A DNA stretch of 64,000 bases from CAYZHV01 sp046541355 (GTDB lineage: Bacteria > Spirochaetota > Spirochaetia > DSM-27196 > Alkalispirochaetaceae), in contig JBKHDM010000001.1 in the NCBI GenBank assembly GCA_046541355.1, positions 7,301 to 71,300 of the forward strand, written 5' to 3'. A model generated the notes under the pieces. That model was given only the letters and a program-made list of their open reading frames with translations. It made no database searches and was not told the DNA's origin. The translations under genes were made by a program, and so were the position numbers. Positions 15,176 to 24,243 of the stretch are shown here, piece after piece. How positions within the stretch are numbered: position 1 is the first letter of the stretch; every line of letters begins with the position of its first letter.

Positions 15176-17497
15176 TCATTTCGGTGATGCGCCGCTACCG
15201 GGGAGATCGAACATCAGCTCCATCCGGAAGCCGGGCCCCGGTTTCGGCACCACGTGCGCTCCTACCTGACTTGCGAGAAGGCTAACCAGACCGAGGCCGA
15301 AGCCGCTGTGACCAGGATAGATCTTGCTCGCGTCCGCCGGGCCTGAGTCCTGGATAGAGAGGTAGCCGCGGCATCCCTCCTTCCGTGTGGTAATCTGGAC
15401 CCAGGGATCATCTCCGGCGGAGTGCTTGATCGAGTTGGCGAGCAGCTCGTTTACCAGGAGCCCGAGGGGCACGGCCTGGGCGATGCTGACCGAGTAGGCG
15501 CTCCCGAGGACCTCCACGCGACAGTGCGCCCCGGTCCCGGCGCGGGCGTAGAGAGAGAGCTCCCGCAGGTAGCCGACAAAGTCGATAGACTCCAGATCAT
15601 CGGAGCCGTAGAGCATCTGATGCACCATCGCCATGGAGTCGATACGACTCAGGTTGCTTTCGAACAGCGCCCGGTCCTTCTCTGTTTCCAACGAGTTCAT
15701 CTGGAGTCTGAGAAGACTGGAGACCGACTGGAGGTTGTTCTTTACCCGGTGGTGCAGCTCCTGGATGAGGAGCTCCTTCTCCCGGAGGGAGCGGGTAAGC
15801 GCCTCCTGGTCCCTGCGACGTTGGGTGATATCCTCGATGATCGCGAGGAGCCCGACCGTCTGCCCTGCCCTGTTGACAACACTCTTCGCGATTATCCGAA
15901 GCAAGAGAGTCCGCCCCGAGGGGCTGCGGTAGGTGTGCTCGAGCTCCCCAGGCTCATTCGATGCGAGACATTGGGAGAAGAACTCGGAAATCCCCTCCTT
16001 TCTCAGAACAGGAGAGTGCATCAGATTTGCACCGGTGAGCCGGCGGTGCTTAGAGAGCCGAAGCAGGGCAGAGAGCGCGCTGTTCGCCTCGAGAATCGTT
16101 CCCCGGGCGTCGGCAAAGAGTATTCCGATCGGAGCGGTCCTTATCAGACCGCTGAAGCGGGACTCGCTCTCGGCGAGAGCTGAGATCGCCGACTCCCGCT
16201 CGCTTATGTCCCGGACCGATACGCCTAACCGTCCGCCCCCTTCCCGGGAGATGAGGTAGACTGTGACCTCCGCGGGAAAGACGCTCCCGTCCTTTCGCCT
16301 CACCGTGGTCGCAAGGCGGACGGACTCACCAGTTCCACAGTCGCCGCTCATAATGGATTTGATCGCCTCGGGCGGTGCTGTTGTGAAGTGGACGTCGAGG
16401 GCTCCCACCGGCAGGCCGATGAGCTCCTCCCGGGTGTAGCCGGTCTGCCGGCCGGCTGCGGGATTCGCGTCCTGGATGATCCCGTCAAAGCCGTGTATGA
16501 GGATGCCGTCACCGGCGTTCGCGAAGAGCGAGTGAAACCGCCGCTCCTCGTTTCGCAGTCCCTCAGCTGCTTCGTACTCGGCGGTGACGTTCTGCTTCAA
16601 ACCGACAATAGCGCTCACCGACCCGTCACTCTCAACGATCGGCGTGATTACCGCCCGCTCCCGATACTCGCTGCCGTCCTTTCTCCGGTTGACAAGCTCG
16701 CCCTGCCAGGTCTCGCCTGCGAGGACGCACTCCCAGAGCTCCCGGTAGAGTGCCGGGTCGTTAGCCCCGGATTTAAGGAAGCGCGGGTTCTTACCACGGA
16801 CTTCCGCCCCGGTGTATCCGGTTGTCGCCTCGAAAAAGGGATTGACGTAAATGATAGAGCCGTCGGGGTCGGTTATCATGATGGAAATCGGTGCCTGGAT
16901 GACGGCGCCGAGGAGCTGACGGTGGAGCTTCCGGCGGTCGCTCAGCCCGCCCATCACGGTGGGAAGCTCCTCAGGAAGCTGCGACTGCCGTCGCTCGCCG
17001 GAGTCGGCTGACCGGGCGGCTCCTCGGCGCCCGTGCCCGGGGCTCCCGGCCCCCCGACGATCGTTGGGCCCCGGGTTGCCGCAGCAGCCCTCGGGAGCCT
17101 CAACGGAGCCGGGTAGGCCGGGGATACGGTCTGCAGGCTCGATAGCGCCTGCTATATGGCTGCCCCCCTCCTCCCGGATGAGCCGGAGGCGGTAGATAAA
17201 AAGCCGGTCTGTTCCGTCGCCGCACCGGGCGGGATGGCTGAGGATCGCAGACTCTCCGGGATGCAGGGTAGTAACCACCGAGAGGAACCGGGAGCAGGTT
17301 GTCAGCGGTGAGCCCGGGCGAAGTCCCTCAGGCTCCCGATGTCCAGGGAGTCGAGAGAGGTAATCAAGCTGCGGGGTGCCGTCCTGTGCGAGGACGGCAC
17401 GAAAAAGCAGCGGCCCGGAGGAGCCGGTGTAAAGCTCCTGAAGTGTGCGCAACTCCTCTGACGCCGGAGCCTCGGGTTTCCGCTCTGTTCGATCCAC
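15176..17497 (-). CDS. Multi-PAS sensor histidine kinase (HisKA_2 type)
   Basis: 773 residues, starting at a GTG at 17497 with AGGAGG about 10 nt upstream. No membrane helix. Order: a poorly conserved N-terminal sensory part, a Gly/Arg/Ser-rich low-complexity linker (about 135-175), a PAS starting near 195 (SIMITDPDGSIIYVNPFFEATTGYT) with its PAC, a second PAS near 315 (GILIHGFDGIIQDANPAA), a third near 445 (GILFADARGTILEANSA), then HisKA_2 with the phosphoacceptor ELHHRVKNN near 580 and HATPase with NELLANSIKHS. This is a soluble kinase whose signals are probably intracellular. No response regulator gene is adjacent. Confidence 0.9.
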   Translation of the reverse strand: MDRTERKPEAPASEELRTLQELYTGSSGPLLFRAVLAQDGTPQLDYLSRLPGHREPEGLRPGSPLTTCSRFLSVVTTLHPGESAILSHPARCGDGTDRLFIYRLRLIREEGGSHIAGAIEPADRIPGLPGSVEAPEGCCGNPGPNDRRGAGSPGHGRRGAARSADSGERRQSQLPEELPTVMGGLSDRRKLHRQLLGAVIQAPISIMITDPDGSIIYVNPFFEATTGYTGAEVRGKNPRFLKSGANDPALYRELWECVLAGETWQGELVNRRKDGSEYRERAVITPIVESDGSVSAIVGLKQNVTAEYEAAEGLRNEERRFHSLFANAGDGILIHGFDGIIQDANPAAGRQTGYTREELIGLPVGALDVHFTTAPPEAIKSIMSGDCGTGESVRLATTVRRKDGSVFPAEVTVYLISREGGGRLGVSVRDISERESAISALAESESRFSGLIRTAPIGILFADARGTILEANSALSALLRLSKHRRLTGANLMHSPVLRKEGISEFFSQCLASNEPGELEHTYRSPSGRTLLLRIIAKSVVNRAGQTVGLLAIIEDITQRRRDQEALTRSLREKELLIQELHHRVKNNLQSVSSLLRLQMNSLETEKDRALFESNLSRIDSMAMVHQMLYGSDDLESIDFVGYLRELSLYARAGTGAHCRVEVLGSAYSVSIAQAVPLGLLVNELLANSIKHSAGDDPWVQITTRKEGCRGYLSIQDSGPADASKIYPGHSGFGLGLVSLLASQVGAHVVPKPGPGFRMELMFDLPGSGASPK

Positions 17498-17620
17498 AGG
17501 CTGCCCTCCTCCTGGCGGTTACGATCAGCTAAGGCGCAATAGATTACCAGTATACTACCAATTGCGTAAAACTGCTGTGAGTTTACTATGCAAAAAACCT
17601 GATTAGTGACGCTCCTGGAG

Positions 17621-18451
17621 CTACTCGGGGCCTGCAACGAGGGGAATACCGGCGAGGATAGCGGTCACGGCGAGGTACTGGGACGGAAGGAGGCTCTCGG
17701 AAAAGGCGATGAGGCCGCCGAGAATCGGAACGAGGATCTGGGAGGCGACAAAGGGGGGAACGACCCGGACCGAGTCTCCCCGGGCGTAGGCAAACTGGCT
17801 TGTGAGAAAGGCGAGGAGGGTGGCGGCAATCCAGACCGCGCTGATCGGGTTGAGGAGTATCGGCGCGTACTCCGAGAGAAACGGTGGCGCCTCGGAGAGA
17901 TCAACCCCGAGGGCGCGACCTCTGTCGGTAGTCGCGGCCTCCTGAAAGAGGACTGAAATGCCCGCGAACGCCCCGGCGAGGGCTCCGAGGATCCAGCCGT
18001 CCCGCCCCGGAAGGCGGTATTTGAGGTACCACGCACCGGTGAGCGCCACCGGGAGGGCGACGGAGAGGATGACCAGTCGCCTGAAGTGCGCCTGTCCGGC
18101 ACTCGCCTCGGGGGCGAGAAAACCTACGAGGCCGCCGCCGAGGAGAATGAGCACGATCCCCACAACCTGGCGCCGGCCGACAGCCTCCCCGAGGACGTAG
18201 TGAGAAAAGATTGTCATTATCGGAAGCCCCGTCCCCGCCATCGCTCCGACGAGCGATACGTTTCCCATGTTGAGGGCGGCGAGGATCATAAAGAAGGGCA
18301 GCGCCGTCCCGATCGTGCCGATCCACCAGATCTGCCACCCCCGAGCTCCATCCCCGCGGATCCGGGCGAGCCCCTCCTTCTGGGTTGCCTGGGAGACGTT
18401 TAAAATCGCATAGGCGAGAAAGGCGAGTAAAACCGAGAAGAGGCTCTCCAT
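17621..18451 (-). CDS. EamA/DMT-family permease
   Basis: 276 residues, about ten hydrophobic helices in two repeated halves (MESLFSVLLAFLAYAILNVSQATQ; SLVGAMAGTGLPIMTIFSHYVLGEA; VGIVLILLGGGLVGF; second copy ending FVASQILVPILGGLIAFSESLLPSQYLAV). The helix pattern GEAVGRRQVVGIVLILLGG is the EamA signature. Drug/metabolite-type exporters have varied substrates, so none is assigned. It stands alone: 123 bp separate it from the kinase gene and 135 bp from the ACT gene. No Shine-Dalgarno is evident. Confidence 0.82.
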   Translation of the reverse strand: MESLFSVLLAFLAYAILNVSQATQKEGLARIRGDGARGWQIWWIGTIGTALPFFMILAALNMGNVSLVGAMAGTGLPIMTIFSHYVLGEAVGRRQVVGIVLILLGGGLVGFLAPEASAGQAHFRRLVILSVALPVALTGAWYLKYRLPGRDGWILGALAGAFAGISVLFQEAATTDRGRALGVDLSEAPPFLSEYAPILLNPISAVWIAATLLAFLTSQFAYARGDSVRVVPPFVASQILVPILGGLIAFSESLLPSQYLAVTAILAGIPLVAGPE

Positions 18452-18586
18452 CAGCCTCGACCCCGTCGCCGAAGAGTCCCGCTATCCCGGGGACCCCCTT
18501 TTTCCGTAACGATAGCTGCCACCTCCAGAGTAGAGTATGTTGCGACTCTTCTCCGATCGACAAATAGGTGGTCCCTGTTGGTTCGG

Positions 18587-19015
18587 CTACGGCTCCCGCT
18601 TTTCCGGGGTCTCGATCGGCAGGGTCACCGGGAGGCGGCTTTCCTTGTAGATGATCTCCATCCTTGGCAGCAGGGAAGCGAGGGCGTCCTCGAGGCGGTC
18701 GAGCTTTACCATGACGTAGTCGGTGTCATAGGTGGAAAACGCGAGGATGCTCACCCCCGCCTCCGCTAAGGGGGTAAGGATGGAGCTCAGAACACCGGTA
18801 AGGGTGAACGCCTGGGTCCCCGCGACCTTCAGCGCACACCAGCCGGGTTCCTCGGTGACCCCCTCGGGGACGCAGGAGCTCTCGCATAGTACCGATGTCT
18901 CCTCCTCACCCTGAAACTGCTGCAGCAGTCGAGACGCCCGGGCCCAGGCAGGCAGCGGCGAGCCGGCCGGGAGGCGGCAGATCGACAGCTTAAAGGGCAA
19001 CAGCTCGAGAATCAT
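18587..19015 (-). CDS. ACT-domain protein
   Basis: 142 residues. The C-terminal half (about 62-120) reads WCALKVAGTQAFTLTGVLSSILTPLAEAGVSILAFSTYDTDYVMVK, the beta-alpha-beta ACT regulatory fold with the loop before LAEAGVSILAFSTYDTDYV well conserved in COG3603-type small ACT proteins. It has an N-terminal extension (LPFKLSICRLPAGSPLPAWARAS) found in that group. It probably binds an amino acid, but no enzyme domain is attached. The start has AGAGGAGG about 9 nt upstream. Divergent from the nucleotidyltransferase gene. Confidence 0.78.
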   Translation of the reverse strand: MILELLPFKLSICRLPAGSPLPAWARASRLLQQFQGEEETSVLCESSCVPEGVTEEPGWCALKVAGTQAFTLTGVLSSILTPLAEAGVSILAFSTYDTDYVMVKLDRLEDALASLLPRMEIIYKESRLPVTLPIETPEKREP

Positions 19016-19128
19016 ACCGGGCGCCTCCTCTGGCTATCGCCTGTATAGATCACTGCGAGGGTGGGATGCAAGGAGCCTCTTTTTCGTTATACTACCAGCA
19101 CAGATTCCAGACTACTGAGGTGAACATC

Positions 19129-19503
19129 ATGGGCTCAGAGAGCTTTGATCGAGTACACGAGCGGGAACGCGAAAGGCGGCGTCGGGAGGCGCAGGACGCC
19201 GCCCAGAAGCGGTTGGTGAGTAAGGCGCAGCGGATCGCGAACCAGGTAATCAAACACATACTTACCGATTACGAGCCGAAGGAGATCTATCAGGCAGGCT
19301 CCCTGGTCGACTCCGCCAGGTTTACGGAGATCTCGGATATCGATATCGCCGTCCGGGGACTTAGTCCCGAGGAGATCGAGGAGATCGAGGAGTGGGCGGA
19401 AGAGAAAAGCAGCTTTCCCGTCGACCTCATCGACCTCGACCGTGCGGAGGATGTGCACGTAACGTCGGTGGAGAGCGAGGGGCGCCGGGTCTACCCGGAG
19501 TAG
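19129..19503 (+). CDS. Minimal nucleotidyltransferase-domain protein
   Basis: 124 residues from the ATG at 19129, chosen because GAGGTG lies 8 nt before it; an upstream ATG would add a non-conserved leader. After a charged N-terminal helix (ERERERRRREAQDAAQKR) comes a pol-beta-type nucleotidyltransferase core: AGSLVDSARFTEISDIDIAVRG, with GS and the DxD metal pair. MNT proteins of this size often pair with a HEPN protein as a toxin-antitoxin couple, but no HEPN gene is adjacent. A TTATACT box sits 35 nt upstream. Function otherwise open. Confidence 0.72.
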   Translation: MGSESFDRVHERERERRRREAQDAAQKRLVSKAQRIANQVIKHILTDYEPKEIYQAGSLVDSARFTEISDIDIAVRGLSPEEIEEIEEWAEEKSSFPVDLIDLDRAEDVHVTSVESEGRRVYPE

Positions 19504-19537
19504 TCCGGCCCCGCCTTTTCCCGGGAGTGTAAGCTGC

Positions 19538-19993
19538 CTACTCCCCGGCTGCGGGCTGTGCGGTATCCCCGCCGTCGCCGAGCTCTCGTACGAGAAACGC
19601 CCGGCTGCTCGATTTGGGATAGTTTGTCTGCTCGAAAACCTTGGTAAAGCCCCGGGCGAGGTAGAACTCGGGAGACTGGAAGCTGAAGGTGTTGAGCCAG
19701 GCGTGGGTACAGCCGGACTGGCGCCCCCGCTCGATCGACCGGTCGAGGAGGAGGGATCCGATCCCCTGCCCTCTTCGATCCTCCCGAACCCAGAGCAGCT
19801 CGATGTCGAGCCACTGTCCAAAGATCATGCAGGAGATCCCCCCGATCCGCTCGCCGCTCTCGTCGTCGACGGCAAAAAATACAAAGGGCTTCTCCTCGGT
19901 CACCTCGAGGAACTTGAGGTTGTACTCCTGCAGGTTCTTGCGAATGTACCAGATGTCATCTTTGGAGGGGTTCGGAATAATCTCGATATGCAT
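19538..19993 (-). CDS. GNAT-family N-acetyltransferase
   Basis: 151 residues. The acetyl-CoA-binding motif A is clear: LLWVREDRRGQGIGSLLLDRSIERG, with R/Q-x-x-G-x-G/A, followed by FQSPEFYLARGFTKVFE, the usual motif B. The substrate is unknown. The ATG follows GGAGGT by one base, too close for a normal ribosome site, but lies 8 nt after a TACTAT -10 box, so leaderless initiation is plausible. Located 34 bp before the nucleotidyltransferase stop on the other strand. Confidence 0.83.
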   Translation of the reverse strand: MHIEIIPNPSKDDIWYIRKNLQEYNLKFLEVTEEKPFVFFAVDDESGERIGGISCMIFGQWLDIELLWVREDRRGQGIGSLLLDRSIERGRQSGCTHAWLNTFSFQSPEFYLARGFTKVFEQTNYPKSSSRAFLVRELGDGGDTAQPAAGE

Positions 19994-20001
19994 ACCTCCT
20001 A

Positions 20002-20007
20002 ATAGTA
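20002..20007 (-). promoter_or_regulatory. Putative -10 box of the GNAT gene
   Basis: TACTAT on the minus strand, 8 nt before the ATG at 19993. No strong -35 is seen; a TACACT lies just upstream. Confidence 0.35.
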
Positions 20008-20026
20008 GTGTAACCCCCGGGCCGGA

Positions 20027-21172
20027 TCAACAACGGGAGAGGGAGCGCTGGTGGCGGTAGCGTAGGAGGATCGCCACAAAGGCCGGGTCCGACCGGGGGT
20101 CTGCGTCGGTGTAAAACAGGTGCGACCGGCAGCTGCAGTCGGAGGAGCCGAATCGGGCAACCGGGGCGGTGTAGATGGTGCCGAGATCCGAGGCGAGGTC
20201 GCACTCGAGGTCGCAGTCGGTGTAGATCGGATACCCCCTCGCCTTGCCTCCCTCTGCCCGGAGGTAGTCGAAATGCCAGTGCATCCGCTTGCGCCGGCCG
20301 AGATGGCGTGCGACCCGGGCGGAAAGGTTCTTCTTCCCCGAGCCGACGTAGATGTAGTAGCCCGGAGAAAAGGAATGGATCCCGAGACCGGCGACGGAGA
20401 TGTTCCGCTCCGCGTCGAGCTCGAGGACTACCATGTAGACTCCCGCGTCCGCCTCGGCAAGGGCAACCGGAGCGAGGTCCACCGGGACCTCCGATGAGTC
20501 GAGCCACGCCTCCCCCGTCTCCGAAACCCCCACCGTCGCCGCCCGCACCGCCACCCCCGCCTCCGAGGCCGCTTTCAGGGCGAGGGCAAACCCAGGGTCA
20601 GCGTGGATATCCGGCACGAAACGCTTCGCCTCGAGTCCCTGGATTACGAACAGCACCATTCGCCCTCCATCCTTGATCGCCGCGAGCTCCTCCAGATGTC
20701 GCCGTCCCCGGAGGGTAGCTGCATCGGGAAACATCGCAACCCCGTGAGCCTCGAGGGTACAGCTTTTGACCTCCACCCAGGTGCGGCCGAGAGGCGTCTC
20801 CACCAGAAAGTCGAAGCGGCTTGCCCCTCGGGCAACCTCCGGGATAACCGTTGCCCTCGGACCGAAGAACTCCGGCAGAACAAGCTCCCGGGCGAGGAGA
20901 TTGGCAGCCACCGAGACCAGGGGCACCACCCGGGAGTCCGACGGGCGCCGTAGCGCCACCACCGTAGCGGGAGTCTTCCGGTCGGAGCCCTCCTTCTCCT
21001 CGAGTATGAGCTCGCAACCGGGCAGCAGAAGCTCGAGCATCCGCCCGGGGTTGGGACAGTGGGCGCGCAGCCGCTGCCCCGAGGGCAGCTCGCAGAGGAT
21101 GACAAAACGGTTCGGGCGCGCCACAAACCGCGCCTCGAGACCGCCCCGAAAGAGCTGCACCCTCCGGCTCAT
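20027..21172 (-). CDS. sfsA: SfsA fused to DUF123 (GIY-YIG-like) domain
   Basis: 381 residues. Residues 1-235 are SfsA: LRAHCPNPGRMLELLLPGCE (OB-like N part), SRFDFLVET, TWVEVKSCTLE (PD-(D/E)XK-type core), and GRMVLFVIQGLEAKRFVPDIHADPGF. Residues about 245-365 are a DUF123/GIY-YIG-like module: GVYMVVLEL, FSPGYYIYVGSGKKNLSARVARHL, HWHFDYLR, and a Cys/His end CSCRSHLFYT. SfsA has DNA-binding/nuclease activity, and GIY-YIG domains cleave DNA, so this is a double nuclease-type protein. The ATG overlaps the sbcC stop by 4 bp, placing it in the sbcDC operon. Such fusions exist in scattered bacteria; the function is not known. Confidence 0.85.
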   Translation of the reverse strand: MSRRVQLFRGGLEARFVARPNRFVILCELPSGQRLRAHCPNPGRMLELLLPGCELILEEKEGSDRKTPATVVALRRPSDSRVVPLVSVAANLLARELVLPEFFGPRATVIPEVARGASRFDFLVETPLGRTWVEVKSCTLEAHGVAMFPDAATLRGRRHLEELAAIKDGGRMVLFVIQGLEAKRFVPDIHADPGFALALKAASEAGVAVRAATVGVSETGEAWLDSSEVPVDLAPVALAEADAGVYMVVLELDAERNISVAGLGIHSFSPGYYIYVGSGKKNLSARVARHLGRRKRMHWHFDYLRAEGGKARGYPIYTDCDLECDLASDLGTIYTAPVARFGSSDCSCRSHLFYTDADPRSDPAFVAILLRYRHQRSLSRC

Positions 21173-24100
21173 CCGCCCCCACCGCCGCGGGAGACAATCC
21201 TGCTGCCCCGGAGCGTCGACTCCACCTGGAAACCCGCGGGAACCCGTCGCTTTACCTCCTCCACGTGGGAGATGATCCCCACCGACCGGCCGCTGCCGGT
21301 GAGCTCGTCGAGGGTGTTCAACGCCTCCTCCAGAGCCTCCTCGTCGAGGCTCCCGAAACCCTCATCGATAAAGATCACCTCCAGATTGAGCCCGCCGAGC
21401 TCCGCCTGAACGGTGTCCGACAGTCCGAGGGCGAGGGCGAGGGAGGCGAGAAACCCCTCTCCCCCGGAGAGGGTCTTTGCGTCCCTGCTTCGGTCGGTGT
21501 AGGCGTCGTACACCTCGATATCCAGGCCCGCACGGCCGCGACCACCGGAAGCCTCCTTTCGCAGCAGGGTATAGCGGTGGTTGCTCATCTTGAAAAGACG
21601 GATGTTTGCCTGAGCAAGGACCTCCTCGAAATAGACCGAGAGGACGTAGTCCATCAGGCGGATCCGGGACTCGTTATATCCGTCGGCGAGGCGACTGAGC
21701 TGGGTAACTTCCCGGTACTCCTCCTCGATCTGTGAGAGCTCCCGCTCCCCGGCGGTTATCGCCTCGAGCAGGCGCAGCAGTTCCCCTTCCCGATGCCGTT
21801 TTGCCGAGCGCTCCTCGAGAAGGGCAGTGAGGCGCTCCTGTGAGGCCGCCACCGCCGCTTCGGCGGCGGGAAGATCAGGTTCCCCGAACCCCGCCGCAAC
21901 CTCTTCAGCCCGGCGGACTCGCTCCCGTGCCGCCGACTCCCGGTCTCTGCGGGCATCGAGAGCCTCCTTCAGGGCCGAAACCTGCTCATCCCCGCGGCCG
22001 GCGGAGGCGTACTCCCGCTCATCGAGAAACCCGGACTCCTCGATTCGACGGCGAAACTCAGCCTCGAGGAGCTCGAGCCGCTCCCGAACGAGGAGGCGAC
22101 GCTCCTCGAGGGACTCGAGCCGCAACCGCTCTCTGCTCGCAAGCTCCCGAGCGTTTCGGGCGTCCGTTTCAGCCTTGCGCGCCGCGGCTATGTTGGACTC
22201 CAGGCGCTGTGCAACCTCGCGACGCAGCTTTTCGAGCGCCCCGGGAGGGGAGAGTTCCTCAGGTACCCCCGAGCTCTCCCGGAGACTCCGCATCCTCGCA
22301 ACCTCCTCCCCCTCGGCATCGAGGCGAGGGGCAAGCTCTTCGAGCTCCGCCTTCAACCCGACTCGTCGCTCTCGCCCCTCCTCCCGGGATTCTGAAAGCT
22401 CCCCACTCTCAGAAAGCCGCTGGTGAAGCTCCCGGAGTTCTCCCTCCAGCTCGGCGACCACGGCGGCGAGACGCTCCTGCTCCCCATCCCCGGGGCCCTC
22501 GCCCAGTTCACCGAGAAGCTCCTCCCGCTGCTCCTGCGCCTGCCGCAGTCGCTCGGCGGCTACCGACCGCTCCCGCTCCGCCCGGGTGAGCTCGTTGCGT
22601 ACCTCCGCCTCCCGCTCCCTCGCCCCTTCGACCTCCTCCTGCGAGGCGCCCTCCCCGACAGCGGGAGCGGGGTGATCGAGGGAGCCGCAGACCGGGCACG
22701 GTTCCCCCTCCGAGAGGGTTTGCGCAAGGCGTGCGGCCTCGGCCTCCCGGGTGCGACGGATCGCCTCGGTTATCGCCACCTCGCATGAGGCAAGCTCTGC
22801 GGAGAGAGCACCAACCCTCTCCTCGAGTTTTTCGAGATTCCCCTCCTCGCCGCGGGCTCTCGCGAGGGCGTCCCGATATCGGTTCAGGAGGGTGAGCCGA
22901 CGCCGCTTGCCCTCGAGGTCCGACTCCACCTCCCCCCGGCGCTCCCGCATCCTCGAGGCTTCCTCGATCCGAAGGGTAATCTCCTCCAGGCGGACCTCGA
23001 GCCTCTCGAGCTCCTCGGTGAGGCGATCCCTCCGGGATCGGAGCTCCGAGAGCCGCCGCTCCCGCTCGGGGAGGCCGCGGGTCTGGTCGTCGACCAGCCG
23101 CTGCTTTTCAGCCAAGCTGTCGAGGCGGCCGAGCTCGAGGCGCAGGTGCTCCCGCAACCCCTCCGACTCCTGTCCCTCTCGGAGCGCAGCCTCGGCGACC
23201 TCCCGTTCCTGTTCCGCCCCCTCGAGGCTGCGCTTTCGCTCAAGCCTCTCACCCTCGAGCGCTTCGATCTCCTCCCGGGCGGCGAGTAGCTGCCGGTAGT
23301 GCGGCTCGATCGCCCGGGCGGCGAGGGCGCCCTCGAGCTCTCGTTGCTGAGCCTCCATAGATTCGCCCTCGATCGACGCCAGGGCGGCCCGGGCCTCGGC
23401 ACGTTCCCGGAAGGCGCGATCGGCGGAGCGCGCCTCATCGAGCTGCTTGCGCCGCGCTTCTTCCAGGGCGCGCTGCTTCTCCACGGTTTCGTCGAGCTCC
23501 GCGAGCTGCCGGGAGAGAGCGGCGACCTGCGCCTCAAGCTCCCTGCGGCTCTCCACCCCCGCGCCGGAGCGCAACGCCTCGAGGGTCGTTCGCAGCCGCT
23601 CGATCTCACCGCCGAGGGTGGAGCTGCGCTCCTTGAGAATATCGGTAAAGCGCTCGTAGACGGCTGTGTCAAAGAGGCGTCGGAGGATCTCGCTGCGCTC
23701 GCCGCTGTTTGCGGTGAGCAGCTCCCGGAACCTGCCCTGGGGCAGGAGCACCACCTGCCTGAACTGCTCAGCCCGGAATCCGACTATCTCCTCGACCATC
23801 CGCGAGACCGACCCGACCTTCTTCTCCGCGAGGACCGTGCCGCACCGGTCCGGATAGGAGAGCTCCCCGAGGTCGACAGCTGTGGCATCAAAGAGGTACG
23901 CCTCCCCGGGCTTCTCGGTTACGCCCTCTCCCCGCCGCTTGCGCAGCTCCTGCTTTGGGCTGCGCCGCAGGAAGTAACGCTTTCCGCCGGTCTCGAAGAG
24001 GAGCTCAACCACCGTTTCCTCCTCAGGTCCCACAAAATGGGAGCGCAGGTCTTCACTCTTGCGCTCGTCCCCGGAGGACTCTCCGAAGAGGGCAAAGGCG

Positions 24101-24243
24101 ATGGCGTCGAGGACGGAGGTCTTTCCGCTTCCCGTGGGACCGTAGATTCCAAAGAGGGGGTGGTCTGTAGCGGCGTGAAAATCGACGATCGCCTCCTGCG
24201 CAAAGGGACCAAAGCCGACCATCCGAAGGCGCAGGGGTCTCAT
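21169..24243 (-). CDS. sbcC: SbcC, ATPase subunit of the SbcCD exonuclease
   Basis: 1024 residues. N-terminal Walker A GIYGPTGSGKTSVLDAIAFALFG (about 33-55), two long coiled-coil arms rich in Glu/Arg, a zinc hook CPVCG near 500-510, and C-terminal ABC signature KTLSGGEGFLASLALALGLS with Walker B LEVIFIDEGFGSLDEEALE. With SbcD it opens hairpin and blocked DNA ends. The length fits the family. It overlaps sbcD by 4 bp and sfsA by 4 bp, indicating one mRNA. Confidence 0.96.
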   Translation of the reverse strand: MRPLRLRMVGFGPFAQEAIVDFHAATDHPLFGIYGPTGSGKTSVLDAIAFALFGESSGDERKSEDLRSHFVGPEEETVVELLFETGGKRYFLRRSPKQELRKRRGEGVTEKPGEAYLFDATAVDLGELSYPDRCGTVLAEKKVGSVSRMVEEIVGFRAEQFRQVVLLPQGRFRELLTANSGERSEILRRLFDTAVYERFTDILKERSSTLGGEIERLRTTLEALRSGAGVESRRELEAQVAALSRQLAELDETVEKQRALEEARRKQLDEARSADRAFRERAEARAALASIEGESMEAQQRELEGALAARAIEPHYRQLLAAREEIEALEGERLERKRSLEGAEQEREVAEAALREGQESEGLREHLRLELGRLDSLAEKQRLVDDQTRGLPERERRLSELRSRRDRLTEELERLEVRLEEITLRIEEASRMRERRGEVESDLEGKRRRLTLLNRYRDALARARGEEGNLEKLEERVGALSAELASCEVAITEAIRRTREAEAARLAQTLSEGEPCPVCGSLDHPAPAVGEGASQEEVEGAREREAEVRNELTRAERERSVAAERLRQAQEQREELLGELGEGPGDGEQERLAAVVAELEGELRELHQRLSESGELSESREEGRERRVGLKAELEELAPRLDAEGEEVARMRSLRESSGVPEELSPPGALEKLRREVAQRLESNIAAARKAETDARNARELASRERLRLESLEERRLLVRERLELLEAEFRRRIEESGFLDEREYASAGRGDEQVSALKEALDARRDRESAARERVRRAEEVAAGFGEPDLPAAEAAVAASQERLTALLEERSAKRHREGELLRLLEAITAGERELSQIEEEYREVTQLSRLADGYNESRIRLMDYVLSVYFEEVLAQANIRLFKMSNHRYTLLRKEASGGRGRAGLDIEVYDAYTDRSRDAKTLSGGEGFLASLALALGLSDTVQAELGGLNLEVIFIDEGFGSLDEEALEEALNTLDELTGSGRSVGIISHVEEVKRRVPAGFQVESTLRGSRIVSRGGGGG

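Noticed and set aside
19129..19503. MNT-type toxin-antitoxin pair
   Set aside because: No HEPN partner gene is next to the nucleotidyltransferase.
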